Shown: in pieces, positions 49,046 to 61,530 of the stretch
Position numbering within the stretch: the first letter of the stretch is position 1
Layout: every line of letters starts with the position of its first letter
DNA from: Schistosoma haematobium
Taxonomy: Eukaryota; Platyhelminthes; Trematoda; Strigeidida; Schistosomatidae
Reading direction: 5' to 3'
Assembly (NCBI RefSeq): GCF_000699445.3
Contig: NC_067195.1
Span: forward strand, 16,997,287-17,061,286
Length of the DNA stretch: 64,000 nucleotides
Position numbers and translations under genes: made by a program
Notes under the pieces: model-generated
Databases searched by the model: none
What the model saw: only the letters and a program-made list of their open reading frames with translations
Told to the model about the DNA's origin: nothing

Positions 49046-49969
49046 GAATGCTGATATTCGTCTTACTCCTCAAACGGCCATGGCTTTCACTAGAGCTATA
49101 TCAAGAAGTTAGTCATTGGTAAGCATACTGAGGTTATGATCATAGAATACTGTGGAAAGTGCTAAACTTCCATAGTTTATATCGCGAACCGATGTGAAAC
49201 TAGAATAAACAATAAAATTCCTCCTGATGAAATCAGTTTTTTTTCTTTTCTTATAATTTTGATATTGTCTGACAGCTGATATGTTTTCCTGTATATTCAA
49301 CCCGATCAACTTAAGTACAACTGAAATTAAAGATTAATAGTTTTACATACAACTAGTATTAAACATTGAATTACATTAAAATTGACTACCAGTTTAGTAT
49401 GTTGTTTAACACAGATTGTTAATGATGTAAAGTTAGTTTGTTAGTATGAACGCGTTTCGTTTTAATTTATTCCATTTATATTCCACCTAGTTCTATATCA
49501 TATTCTATAAACTTCATTAGTACATGAGTGACAGAAATAACAACACTAGTGTCAAAAGTTAATTGTAATCGAGAAATTAATACAATTTTAGAGAAAGGTG
49601 ACTAAAGCTATACAGTCGTATTTATGGTTCATTAATGTACATAAGTATATATTATGATAAATTTACAAATATAAACAGTTTTACAATATGAAACAGTTAT
49701 AAATATGGTGTACAATAAAGTTAGTAACATCGTATTAAATGATTACTGAATTAGATTACAACGTTACTAAATATTTCATTATAAGGAGGTGAAATAAAAT
49801 TACACCAGTTATTCATATTTTACTTTTCATATTTAAATTCATCATTACTGACTAATAGATGGTCATTCTATTCGTAAAGTTCAAACCTAAGTTTCTAACT
49901 ACCGAAATTCGATTTATGTCTTATCCTATTAACTATTACCTTTACACCTTAATAATCGGCAGAAAAATT

Positions 49970-50210
49970 CGGACATAAGGCCTCCTCTCAGCGCTGCTGG
50001 TTAGTACAGTCAACCTTGCTGGCCAACCTAATCGGTCAATGGACCTATGGGACCGTGATTCTCCACAAAATCACATTCACGCTGTGGATTTGTGAGCCTT
50101 GAAAACATGGAATCCATTCCAGAAGGACCTGCATAGTCCTCCTCAAAAAGACTTAACCAACTAATCTGGCTGGAACACCGCCACATTATTACACATATGT
50201 AAAAAAAATT
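49970..50210 (+). repeat. Unclassified dispersed repeat, family C
   Basis: Less AT-rich than its surroundings. The block TCACATTCACGCTGTGGATT plus TGTGAGCCTT recurs as ATCACATGCACGCAGTGGGT plus TTGTGAGACTT near 63686. No recognisable protein. Confidence 0.5.
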
Positions 50211-51189
50211 TAAAAAGTATGATTGTTTATTTTCTGTATATAGAATTTTGTAAAATCATTCAATTCATTATACGAAAACGTTTGTGTGCAATACGCATTA
50301 TAGATTACAATAAAAAATATATGTGAACTCGTTACGTAACTTTTGGTTCATTTGTCTGCTCAATATTATATTAAATCGACGACTAAAGAGAATACAATCC
50401 ATCAAACATTCATGTATAGTAAAAGATATATGTTTACTCATTTACAATGCACATTTAAAGACCTATTGGGTATTATTAATTGTTCGACTGTCCAGATCGC
50501 ATTTATGATCAGATAAATCAAGTAGTAAGTTGGCGGATAATTTTTAATCCCATATCGTGATCAGTACTTACAAATAAATTACTGGAATATTCAAGCATTG
50601 GTTCACTTTTCCAATGTAATTGAATAGAACTAATAAAATCTTTTTACAAATTCTACCATTTCTTCTCAATTTCTATTTGCTTATACGATAATGACATTAA
50701 TAAACTACCTATCATACAAAATTTAGATAACTTAACAAGGTACCACTAAATTTCGTTATTCAAAATCAGCTGATATTTTCATATATGTAGGCATCTTTCA
50801 ACAACTGTCTACATAGCATTTGAATGATTAAGTTTATTTTTCCTAATTGTGACTCACTTATATTATTTCATAAGTATCATTCCATCTAATTTTGATATCT
50901 CACCACTGAATTCGCGGGTTTTGCCGATAGAATTGCACATAACCAAGAATTTGTAGCTGTTCTTTTCTATCAATCTGTACTAAGGCTGTTCGTTTTATTA
51001 ATTACTGTTTAATAGAATACAAGTTATTGCTGGATATAATTCAATTTAGAATGGCTTACATTAACCTATTGTTGATATTTTTGACTGAAATTTGATCAAT
51101 CTTGGTTAGCATATGAGAATCCTAAGCGAACTATCTCGATATATGCGACGAATCCCAAATATAACGAATCTCACATCTTGCACAAGTGA

Positions 51190-51365
51190 GTGGCTATCTC
51201 TATTAAGTAGCTAAGTCGATAACGCAACGGCGTTTAAAATGAACGATATTAGGTGCCGATCCCATAGTGAAAGTTAACCCTACGACCCAGGTACATCCAC
51301 CCGATGAGTCCGAAATTGGACGAAGATTTCATCGTAGATTCCAATGCTAACCATATTCCATCTAT
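51190..51365 (+). repeat. Sm-alpha-type repeat with nearly complete hammerhead
   Basis: GCTAAGTCGATAACGCAACGG matches the Sm-alpha A-box area, TGCCGATCCCATAGTG the B-box end. The ribozyme (about 51286-51345) reads CCAGGTACATCCACCCGATG, AGTCCGAAATTGGACGAAG and CGTAGATTCCAATGC. Stem II is perfect, but the core is CCGATGA instead of CTGATGA and GAAA is GAAG, so inactivity is expected. It lies only 430 bp downstream of the first PDE4 donor, antisense. Confidence 0.72.
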
Positions 51366-51800
51366 TCTAGCTCAACATTTATCTATTCGTCTAGTGAAAT
51401 TCAAAACAACCTCTGCTTAGATTAGTTCACCTTTCATTATATAGGTCCTGCTTTGGCAATCTGATAACAGGGCGAAATTTTTTATGTATGAATGTATAGA
51501 AGTCTGTTCAAATAAACATGATTTAGTGAAAAAAGTCGTTATGTGAAGGTGGTTCCGAAGCTTGAAAACAGAAGAATATGACGATGAAGAGTACCGATTC
51601 GTAAGCGTAATAAGAATAAAATATTATCTAAATGCTAATAAATTCAACTGACGAGTTTCTTAGGTGGGAAAGCAATGTATATCGTCATATAGTCTATAAT
51701 ATCTACAATTAAAAATAATGACATATTGAAGTGGATGATTTTGAAAAAGGGAAACAGTATCATATACTTTATTGATATCGTAAAAATGTTAAGTACTCAC

Positions 51801-52897
51801 CTATTTGATACTTGAGCAGCGGTCAACCTGATAAATGCATTCCGTATTCGTTGCATACTAACAAGCACTTGAGCGAATGGTGTCACAATCACACCTTCAA
51901 CGGATGAATCTGGTAAGACTCCAGTTATTCCATTTGTACTTGGTGAACTGGTACTAGTTGCAACAGTTGCCCCACCTGTACTAGATCGACCCAATCTAAC
52001 AATCATCGATCCTCTACGTATAGGAATTTTTTTATTCATTAATTGTGATTCAAATGAATTATTTGTGATCGAATATAAACCATTTGATGTTGATGTATTT
52101 GGATCAGTTGATGTACGTGGTAAAAAAAATGTAGGAGAATTATGATGATTACAGTGAGAATAAGCATGATTATTCGTTGTGAAATGTATATTGGAAACAG
52201 ATCGCCTAAACAACTGGTTAAATGGCCTAGTGCCTTCCTCATCTTTTCCAATTCTGTGTACAAAAGATTCTAATTGTTTACCTGGACGCATTATTACAGA
52301 TGAACTAGTTATAGTAGACAACATGAGGGGGGTCAGACTATTATCTTTTGATCCATGAGTATCGCCATTATTTCTGTCGTTGGCATCAGCAGTAATGGCA
52401 GAAGTAGTAGTGATATTTACAGTGTTTTTATTCATTGGATTAATCTGTGATGAATGCTGACTATATTTACCGTTAGATCCAGGTTGATATAAAGTTATTT
52501 TACTTAAATCTGAAGTTGTTATGCTATTAATGGAAGTAGGAGTAGATATAGTAGCCACACCGGTTGTTGTTGTAGTGTGAGTAGTAGTTACTGTTGTCAT
52601 CATGCTTCTACGATCACTACCGTCTACCATATTCTGAGTCTCCACTTGATAATCTCTACTGGTGGTCATAGAAGTGGTCAAATGATCACATTTTGAATTT
52701 ACATTATAATTATTTTCTGCATGTTTTGTATTTGGAGAATTCACTAATAATAAAGACCGACTATGTTCTGAATTTGTTGAAGGATGCTTAATTGCTTTCG
52801 ATTTCGATGTATTCTTCTGGTTTAATTTCGCTTGAGAATGATGATGATGATGATCACTACATTTTATACAGCTTATAGTACAACATTTCTTCCACAT
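51801..52897 (-). CDS. PDE4: PDE4-family cAMP phosphodiesterase, N-terminal exon with UCR1
   Basis: Largest exon: 365 codons plus two bases (phase 2). From the ATG at 52897 (MWKKCCTISCIKCSDHHHHH) it encodes a long Ser/Thr/Asn-rich, low-complexity segment with runs such as VTTTHTTTTTG, then FRRSVS (about 231-235), IRRGSMIV (294-297 is RRGS) and VIVTPFAQVLVSMQRIRNAF (336-355). VTPFAQVL is the signature of UCR1, and RRGS sits where long PDE4 forms carry the RRES protein kinase A site that activates them. The donor is AATAG|GTGAGT (51801/51800). An in-frame TAA at 52906-52904 lies just upstream, so either translation starts at 52897 or an acceptor inside the exon joins it to a 5' exon; TATAAAATGTAG|TGATC (exon start 52856) fits phase 2. 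The histidine run comes from an ATC/ATG-type trinucleotide repeat. Confidence 0.88.
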
Positions 52898-53242
52898 GAC
52901 GCCTTATATTGTCATAATTATTTAATGAAATTGTAAACCATTTACTGACATAAATTGATGATACATTGCGATAAACATGAACAATGTATTAATCACTTGT
53001 TTTTATAAGTCATCATAAAAAAGGTATGTAAACATTAGGTCTAATAATGTTCAATGAATAAATCAATAACTATGAAAATACTTCCATGAACATTACATTT
53101 CAATATGTGTAATGTTTGTTAATGATAACAATAATAATGTTATTTTAATTAGTTTTACAGAAATGAAGCAAGTTAGAAACGAAATATTATACTGAATAAT
53201 AAGTAGTATGTAACAAATATTTATAAACAATTACGCATAGGA

Positions 53243-53246
53243 ATAC

Positions 53247-53275
<29 letters not shown>
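53243..53275. repeat. Interrupted (TA)n microsatellite
   Basis: TA repeats broken by TTTA. Confidence 0.85.
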
Positions 53276-53277
<2 letters not shown>

Positions 53278-53364
53278 CGGGTGGGTTTTCATGTTTCTAT
53301 GTCATACTATGTATGTCTGTGTTGATCCGTATATATTCTTCATTCGTTTGTTTATTAAAAGTTC

Positions 53365-53367
<3 letters not shown>

Positions 53368-53413
<46 letters not shown>
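53368..53413. repeat. (TA)n microsatellite
   Basis: About 46 bp of TA repeats. Confidence 0.92.
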
Positions 53414-53416
<3 letters not shown>

Positions 53417-56400
53417 TCATTGTCGAGAAGTGGATTGATTATACAATATATAGTGTAACATTGATGAAATTTACAAATATGGAATAAAATAAGCATAATA
53501 TTTGAATATTGTTCAAGTTCATTATCTAAGGACAGGTATAATGAATGTTTAAAATTAATGGTTCATTTATTTCGGTTGATTGTCTATCTGACGATCAGTA
53601 TTCCTTTTAAACAATAATGATATTAATAATAATTATGATTAGCTCCATCTTGGTAAGTGGGGACCGAGGCAGTTATTCATATAAGATACAAGATAAGGAG
53701 ATGGATTATATAACGAATTGTATTCTGTATTTAAAAATTTAAGTTTTTAAAATATATTCTCCTTAATCAAACTAATTATCCATTGTATAACAGTGTGTTT
53801 ATAGTGCCAAGAAATGAAATAAAATTCATGTGTCTTCCCATTTTTAATTTAGTTCATCAGTTATAATAAAACTGTTTATTATTATTTGTTGGAATTTTTA
53901 CGTATGGTGTGATCATGGTATCATACTAAAATTCTTATTTATATCATTACTGTACTATTAACATTATTAACTGCAATACTGACATATCTGGTCCACCTGT
54001 TCCTGCTATCTAAGTATTTCAACCAGTCATCCGTCTTTGTTTGTTTCAACGCATCATTATGTTCATTTGTTGCAAAACCCATTCAAATGTGTTTATGAAA
54101 CGTTTACAACCTTTCGCTGTACAAATTACAAAAAAGTACTATCATAAACATCGTAGCGGCTGGCAATATGAATTGAAAAGAATAAACCTTATTCGGATAT
54201 CGATTCCTCAAACTGCTAACTTATAACTTGGAATCACTCACTATTTGTCTTCAGGATCGATCAAGAAATAAGAAAAGGAAACTTGTTGAGATACTCTGTG
54301 CTGAGAATTCTATATTGTACCAAAAATTTAATATTAAATAAAGCCATTAATAATAATATATGAATTTAAGGTATCTTTGCATACGCAGCTTTAAGTTGTA
54401 GGTCATTTTGTCAACGATAAATTGAGTTCATCATATCATAATAAACTATGAAATATTTATCAAGTCAAATCAATAATGACTGTTGAATTAAAATGTGTAA
54501 TCTTTGTTTCCTTATTCTCTATATCTTAACTGTCAAAAGCTGAAACATTGCTAGAAAGCTCTTTTATTCCAGTTTTCAACTCCTTCACATTTCAAATTGT
54601 GACTCATTAGCCGAACAGAATAGCGTTACGTTGAGAGATTAAGATGTCTATCAGCTAGAAAAAAATTGTAAGCTCGGACAAAACACGTTTTAATTTTTCG
54701 CTTGTTTTCAGTTGATATAAGTATGTTGTCAACACCTACTTTGAAACAGAGTAGATAAGACACAAAGTAAGCAATAATTATATGCACTGTTAATGCCTAC
54801 ATCTATATGCATAATGTACTAAAATAGTGATATGAATACATTTTAGTAGCCACGTAACCAGATTATAGAGTCAGGTTATGAAGAAATGTACAATGGTGCG
54901 CCGTCAGATGGTTCATGTTATACTTGTGATTAAAAATCATAAGCGATATACCACAAAATTAACTCCTATCGTAAAGATTTATTGATTCTATATTAATCCG
55001 TAACTTTTGACGTTGATGACTATTTCGTACGGTTTGTCTCTCGAACTGACTGACTATTTCTTAAGTATATTTCCTATTTTTGATTGTTCACTATCTTGAA
55101 TGATACTATTTGCTTAACTCTTCTGATTTTCATATAGTTTAAACGTTTTGCTATTGTGATATGAAGTGAGATTAACTAGAATGATATGTATGTGTTCTTG
55201 GAGTGATCTTTTAACTTATAGTGTCACTGGATACTTTTTTACCTATTCACCTTTTTTACTAATTTTGTTTATTTCTTGCTTTGTGTTTATTGAACCGTTA
55301 TTTGTGAGTGTACTGCACAGATATACTTTTAATTTTCACGTTTCAACAGCTTGATTGATACAGTGTTTTTCTACATTAAACTTATCACTTAACTATTGGA
55401 TAAATAGTCTATAGAACTCAAACAAACACTGATTTTAGTGGACACTTGCTGGCAATAAATCCAATAGTAATGATTAAACATTTATACCAAGTCAGATATA
55501 TATGCGTATAAGGACGACAATCTAACTCCCTTGATAATTTACATATTTTCGCCAATCAAAAGAATGTAAATAGTTATAACAATGAATGATTGTTATGCTT
55601 GATTATCTTTTTTTATTTATAGATAGTACACACTAACCAACTAAATTATGCATAATTTATGCAAAGTTTTGTTTGTCATATTTACTGTGGACTTTTATTT
55701 TACTTTTTCTAAGGTATTTTTTTCTGGATTCTTCCAATAAAGCCTTTTTTTAGTCTTGAATAGTCACTATAAATTAATAAGACAGACATTTTGCATAAAG
55801 CATATAATTATGATAATTCACTATTTTGTAAGTTAAATAGATTTGTATTTTACCTAGCCAAATATCAATAGAATATACTGTCGGTTTATTATTGGGTCCT
55901 TTACTGCTCATACATAGAAATTAACAGTGAACAAATTAAGATATGATTATGATTATATGAATATTATATAAGTTTACAAAATTATTTCAATTTGGAATGT
56001 ATTATGTTTGAACATGTTTCACTGGTCAGTAAATCCACTGTTTAACAGCTGACTAGTGTGCACAGTCCCATCCAAATATACAATACAAGACTCTATATCT
56101 GTAAGATAAATTAGTATAATTGAGTTGGTACACTGTAAACTATTGTTTTGAAATACATGATTTCAGTTTGTTTCTCAAAAAGTTACAACGGCTAAACGAT
56201 ATGATGTGTTCATCATAGAATGTGACTTGTTTAAGAAGATAGGTAGATGACAATAATCACAAAACTAGGAAGGGTTATCAGATTCGTCTATACTCTAAAA
56301 CAATTAATTCTCTATCAAACTACCTCTTTTCGTCATAAAAATTGTAAACAACTGCAGAGCAAAAATTTTAAAACACATTGATATGTTTTGACATGCTTTG

Positions 56401-56793
56401 CGTAATAAGTGTCCGTTGAAAATGACAATAACAATAAAAAAATTTCATAACAACAATTTACTTTTACTATCCTTAAAAAATCTAATATGTCAATTCATTT
56501 TATTGCCTACCTTGATCATTGTAAATGGAGAGACGATGCGAATAATGTGTTGCTCTTTAGAATGATGTTCATTGAAAAGAAAAAAATCTGTCTGTTACTA
56601 TTTTCGAGGTGACTAATACTTTTAATCTAATCATATGCTTCATTAATTCTATATGATGCAAAATAATTACCATGGTAAACTGCTAAATTATTTAAAAGAA
56701 AAATGTTTTATAGCCTCAAACTACTGATTAGCTTTCTTGACTATTAGTTAAATCAAATGAATATGAGGTGTTTTCATCGACACTCTAACTTAC

Positions 56794-56949
56794 GCATTAT
56801 CTGTTGATAAAGTTGATGCACCATGTTGTTCCGCTGCAAGTGCTGAAACAAATATGGATCCACGCCGTGGTTTAACAACTGCTGGAATTTGTGGGGACGA
56901 CTGAGGTTCTTGACTCGAAGATATTGCATCATTTGATGGAATCCCTTTT
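56794..56949 (-). CDS. Candidate upstream exon, possibly PDE4 5' exon, with RRGS site
   Basis: A 156-bp open segment between the acceptor GTATGTCTTAG (ending 56950) and the strong donor GC|GTAAGT (56794/56793), phase 2 at both ends. It reads KGIPSNDAISSSQEPQSSPQ, IPAVVKPRRGSIFVSALAAE and QHGASTLSTDN. Codon composition is less AT-biased than the flanks, as in the PDE4 exons. PRRGSIF resembles the IRRGSMI site in the next exon downstream and the RRESFLY site of long mammalian PDE4. It could be a 5' exon of this gene (joining an acceptor such as 52856), an alternative UCR1-type N terminus, or part of another gene on the same strand. No start codon is inside it. Confidence 0.5.
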
Positions 56950-57104
56950 CTAAGACATACCAAAAAAATGAAAGAAATTCAGTTATGACAAGTAAATATG
57001 ACCATAGAAATATTTAATAGAAAGTGTAATCTAATCGTAATAATCTTTCATTACAATAAAGCTTATTCAAAACATTTAACTTATCTTGTTATTTTAACAC
57101 TTGG

Positions 57105-57475
57105 ATTCATGTGTCAATCTAAGCTAGACCATCGTTGGAAACATGGAACCACTGCACGGTCGTTTCATCCTAGTATAAGACTCCTTAGCAGTGCACATCC
57201 ATGATACTCCACGCAAGACTCAAACTCAGTACCTTAGGCATCGCGCGTGAACACTTAAACTCTAGACCACTAAGCCGGCATCGAATGGTATTAATGTCTA
57301 ACTTCCACTGATCCATGATCTTTTACAACCCTTCATCCATTGTCTGAGGTGGATAACTCTCTCATACCCTACACGGATTAAATTCCAATGATCACAGCTT
57401 CTTACTAGAACTTCGGGAAATCCACCATGAAGCTAGCCACTAATAAGCACATAATTATCATCACTATGTGGATTT
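57105..57475 (-). repeat. tRNA-like hammerhead repeat, full-length unit
   Basis: Near-complete minus-strand copy, same subfamily as 43866-44215 (shared CACAGCTTCTTACTA, CATACCCTACACGGATTAA, CCATTGTCTGAGGTGGATAA blocks). Ribozyme: stem I CACTG/CAGTG kept, core CTAAGGA (G5 changed to A), stem II GTCTTATACTAGGAT, GAAA kept, cleavage triplet GTG. Predicted inactive. Confidence 0.75.
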
Positions 57476-58195
57476 GTAGGGGGTTGCAGTTTTTTAACAA
57501 TTATCGTTTGTGACTTTATCAGCTTTTATCATTTCAGACTAATTTATTAATCCTATCAGATAAAGTCTGAGATATGTGATAAAACTTTCCCATTTAAGCT
57601 AAACATTTTTTTTCAGAAATAACTTTTACTTTTCTGAATCGTCATTTATTCATTTTTCTATTAACTATGAAAGAAAGTATCTTTCACAAATTCATTTTGT
57701 TCAGTAAATTAATTTGTGAATTAATTAACTCTTGTTCGATTTGTTTGTTGGTGATCTCTCCATTTGTTTTAAATGTGTGAATACAGATTTTATGTTGTGT
57801 TTTTTTTGTTGTTGTTGAAAATAATCAACGTCTGATCAACAAACTGAGCATTTCATGTATATTCCCTTTGTTCAATTAATGGAGAATGTAATGGTTATTA
57901 TTATCTGATTTAAATGTTATCAGAAAAATCAATAAGAAGAATGGAAAATTGTAATTATTCCTTCCTACTACAAGGGTTTTCAATTCATCTCATTATTTGA
58001 ATTAAGGTTGGTAATCTAAATATTGGTACTTTAAATTACAATTGAATATACATGAAATAACAATTTTATTTTAAAAGTCTATGATACATCAGATTTATCC
58101 TCTTCAACATAATTCTTGTTTATGGCAAATATATGCTGCATCTTCAATTAAATTATTTTAATATCCTTAAAAGTATAAGACTTCTTTAAAGAAGT

Positions 58196-58310
58196 TTTAT
58201 AACAGGATGAAACGGCCATCCAGTGCTTCCAGATTTTCAATGGTGATCTAGCTTAGATTAACTCGTGAAGTTAACTGTTAAAATACTACAATCTCCACAA
58301 ATCTCCATAG
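58196..58310 (+). repeat. Fold-back hammerhead repeat, 3' end
   Basis: Starts within stem II (ACAGGATGAAACGGCCATCC), continues AGTGCTTCCAGATTTTCAAT and the arm, and ends ACAATCTCCACAAATCTCC. GAAA and short stem III remain; the upstream half is absent. Confidence 0.65.
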
Positions 58311-58730
58311 TAATTTAGTATATTTTGAGAACTTTTTTCCCAAGTACAATTCATTGGTACTCAATTATTAGATGATCGTTGTCCGGCTAACAATAATCCA
58401 AAACCTAAAACAATCTTTACAAACTAACATGTTATAAACATAGTTCTATGATTAGTACTAACTTATTATATTTTAATATTTCTATAAAACAATTGGCTTA
58501 TAAGTAATAGGTAATGAATTACATAATCTTAAATGAGCTTTCACTTAAACACTATCTTGTTGCTACACATAAAAATGATTTAAATGATACTTCATAACAT
58601 TTAAATCAATATTTCATATCCCAATTGATTAGGAGTATCATTTAATTTCGAATAAGCACAATGTTTCTTTGCCTTCATGTTGTCTTTTTTTTTCTTAAAA
58701 CGGGTGATTAGTAAGCAGCCAAACTCCAGT

Positions 58731-58823
58731 CTTCTGAAGTTTGCTGAAGCCATTGCCATCAGGCGTCAAAAACCTGACCTATGTATTCAAAACGAGACGG
58801 TGGTTAATCTTTCCTTGCCCTGA
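58731..58823 (+). pseudogene. C-terminal tail of a Penelope-like or related retroelement protein
   Basis: Frame LLKFAEAIAIRRQKPDLCIQ followed by NETVVNLSLP and a stop at 58821-58823. The pattern (A-EA-x-I-x(4)-K-P-x-L-C-x-Q, then hydrophobics and a near-terminal stop) is that of the C-terminal end of GIY-YIG endonuclease domains in Penelope-like elements. Only the last 30 codons are readable; upstream sequence has stops. The exact superfamily is uncertain. Confidence 0.55.
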
Positions 58824-59674
58824 TGACCAATATTCCTTCACTGCACCATAAAATTTTATTTTTTTCTTTTTTCTTTTGCATTTATTACATCATTGGTTCT
58901 AATTTATTTTTTAAACTATCTTTCACATTAATAATCTTTCAACTGAACTCTACTCACTACATTCCTTCAATGTTATTCATTATGTAATCGATTGTTTCTA
59001 ATCCACTTTTGAACTGTTGTCATAATTAATATTGTAGAATATTCTCTCACATTAGGTATATATTTACAATATTCAGTTAGCAATTTAAACCCATTATGTA
59101 ATTATGATTTTTAAATATCACAGGTTGTAAGGAGCTGACGAGAACCAACGAAATAAAAATGAATTCATGCTATTCTGCTAGAATGTTTGTTCCTGCTCTT
59201 TTCAAAATGATAAAGGGAACTATGTGTATGAAACTTAAAAAAATGATTAAGTTTTACTGTAAAATCTAATTTTCTTTAGTTCCTGTTTCTTACAGTGGAA
59301 ATTTAAAGAAGAAAAACGTTAATCTTTTTTTTATTATTTTTAAAAAAATTTTTAAAAAAAAATTAAATTTCATTTACATTTGATGAACTGGTGTTAGTTT
59401 GTATAATTTTATACGTTTAACTTTTTCGGTTAACATTTAAATATCCAAAAATGATTTATAATGCATTTAGAGAAAAATTTTTTAATGGGAAAGCTTGCAT
59501 TAAAATGATCTATATAAATGAATAAATAAAGAAGAAAACGGTAATAATAAAAAACATGGAATGATATAAAACAAATAAGAGTTGAGAATTCAGTTAACAA
59601 ATATCACTTGGTAACTGTGTAATATAACGATTGGTAATTGTATGATACATATTTTAATCTTACATACAATCTAT

Positions 59675-59676
<2 letters not shown>

Positions 59677-59727
<51 letters not shown>
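59677..59727. repeat. (TA)n microsatellite
   Basis: About 51 bp of TA repeats. Confidence 0.92.
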
Positions 59728-59732
<5 letters not shown>

Positions 59733-60692
59733 CCAATGTAATGAAGAATTTAGATATTGACAACATCTACGGACTAATTATTACGCTGAAAAATTATGAA
59801 GGTTGCATTAATATTGAAATGACCAATAATAACACACCTATGAAAGTAAACGGTATCTTTTCTTTAGTAGATAATACATTTGAATAATTTGGAACAACGA
59901 TTTTATCAAGAATAATTCAGCTTAGCAGTCAGATCGGTTCTTTTTTAGTACAGCTATTCACCTAAAATCAATGTTTCTTGGTATTGCACCATCTTTCTTA
60001 CCGTTATCACCATAATCATGTATGAATTTTTACGGAAACCTTCCAATTTTATCATCTGAATAAAATATATGTACAAAGTTGAACAGAAGCTAATGAAGTT
60101 CAGGTATTATCCCTTCGATATATGTTTTTGTTAAAAAATATCTTGTCAATCAGTCGTGTTTCGCTTTATACCGTGATTTAGAAAATAAAAAAGTGTGGTC
60201 ATGATCTTGAAGCTGTGAAAATTTCTACACCTATAATTGCTGTCTTAGGTGATTAGTTAGTTGAAAAAATGATTTTGTAATAGAAGGAATACTAAGAAAC
60301 GTATCAGGCAACTAAGCGGGTCATACCATACTAGATGAATTGTTCCCGTTACGATTAAAGCTCATAGTCATTAAAATTTACAAATGTTAAAACTAGAACA
60401 TTTCTCTACACAAAATATACCAGCGTAAAATATCTAAAATTCAATCGCATCCAAGTATTGCATTTAATCAGAACACAAATAACATAATGTTTTTTTGAAA
60501 ATAGATATTCTTAACCTACATCTTGTAATGAAATTAATGGATGGTATAATTAAAAACTTTAAAACTGCAATAAATTTCATTTATTTATCCTCAGTATGAT
60601 TGGTTACTGTCGAAACGACCAAACGTTGATGCCTCGGAATATAAATGCAAATGTTTTCATCATTGAATTTAGTCAATGACCCCAAATGTTTG

Positions 60693-60694
<2 letters not shown>

Positions 60695-60748
<54 letters not shown>
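60695..60748. repeat. (TA)n microsatellite
   Basis: About 54 bp of TA repeats, the longest in the window. Confidence 0.92.
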
Positions 60749-60751
<3 letters not shown>

Positions 60752-61214
60752 CCCGTAGCTTAGTTTTCCGACAATAAACCATATTCCTGTTAAATAATTC
60801 AATCAGCAAACGTCTATAATTATCAATCGACCATTACTTCGACTAACTTCAAATCATTAGGAATGATTAACATTTGTTTCATAACTCTCTTTACAAAATT
60901 AGTATACATTTCAATATATTTTAACACATCAGATTTTTACTTGAAATCTCTTATTCGTTTTATACTAATTGTAAGTCATGCGAAACAGCTCAATAAAAAT
61001 TATTTTGGGGTTTTTCTCAAAGCAGCTACAACATTAACTAAACAAGTTTAATATTTGTTAACAGGATATTTCTGTTTAAAACATCAGCCAGTGTTGATTT
61101 CCTCACAATAAATATTGCTTTGACAATGTATGTAATTTATTATTAGTTTGGATTCCTAATAAATCATGTAGGAAGAATAGCATTAAGACTTCATTAACAC
61201 AAAACTATTTATCA

Positions 61215-61530
61215 ATATAGGGTTGTGGAGATTGTTGAGTTTCATTGAAATCATAAGTAGACCAATGTTGGATCATCAATGAAAACCTGGAGGCCTTGTA
61301 CGACCGTTTTCTCCTCATTTCGGGCCTCCAGATGTGTCCGTCTGCGACAACACTCTAAAATCAAACCTCTATCCAAGAGACTCAGCGTTTTTACCAAAAA
61401 CCAAAGGCCCTGGGTCCGATACTCGCGAGCGGAGCGGTCAATGTGTACCACTGAAGAGTCCCATACTAGGACAAAACGTCCTTTCAATGTTGTCAAACAC
61501 TGAGTGCTTTATGATTTGAATGAGGCTATT
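61215..61530. repeat. Fold-back hammerhead repeat, rearranged
   Basis: Left: terminus AGGGTTGTGGAGATTGTTGAG and minus-type arm GAAAACCTGGAGGCC with ACGACCGTTTTCTCCTC. Middle: altered tRNA-like part (GGCCCTGGGTCCGATACTCG). Right: plus-type ribozyme CTGAAGAGTCCCATACTAGG, ACAAAACGTCC (core CUGANGA kept, GAAA changed to AAAA). So the two ends are in opposite orientation. Confidence 0.65.

Larger units (their letters stand above)
30000..51800 (-). other. PDE4: PDE4 intron of 21.8 kb
   Basis: GTGAGT donor at 51800, TTACAG acceptor at 30000. Filled with repeats listed separately: SR2-like relic, family A, B and C copies, Sm-alpha-type copies, tRNA-like hammerhead elements including the intact one at 40535-40786, a GC-rich repeat at 44.7-45.1 kb and TA microsatellites. 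Stretches 30000-31700, 32020-33420, 37400-39000, 42300-43700, 45150-46100 and 47300-48550 show nothing recognisable. Alternative internal promoters for short PDE4 forms would be expected here in other animals but were not identified. Confidence 0.75.
52898..56793 (-). other. Upstream region or first intron of PDE4
   Basis: If 56794-56949 belongs to the gene, this is an intron; otherwise it contains the promoter side. It holds TA microsatellites (53243-53275, 53368-53413). No promoter element could be assigned, and nothing else is recognisable from 53420 to 56790. Confidence 0.5.

Noticed and set aside
52039..52263. Second open frame overlapping the UCR1 exon on the same strand
   Set aside because: Different frame within a confident coding exon; composition simply reflects the low-complexity repeats.
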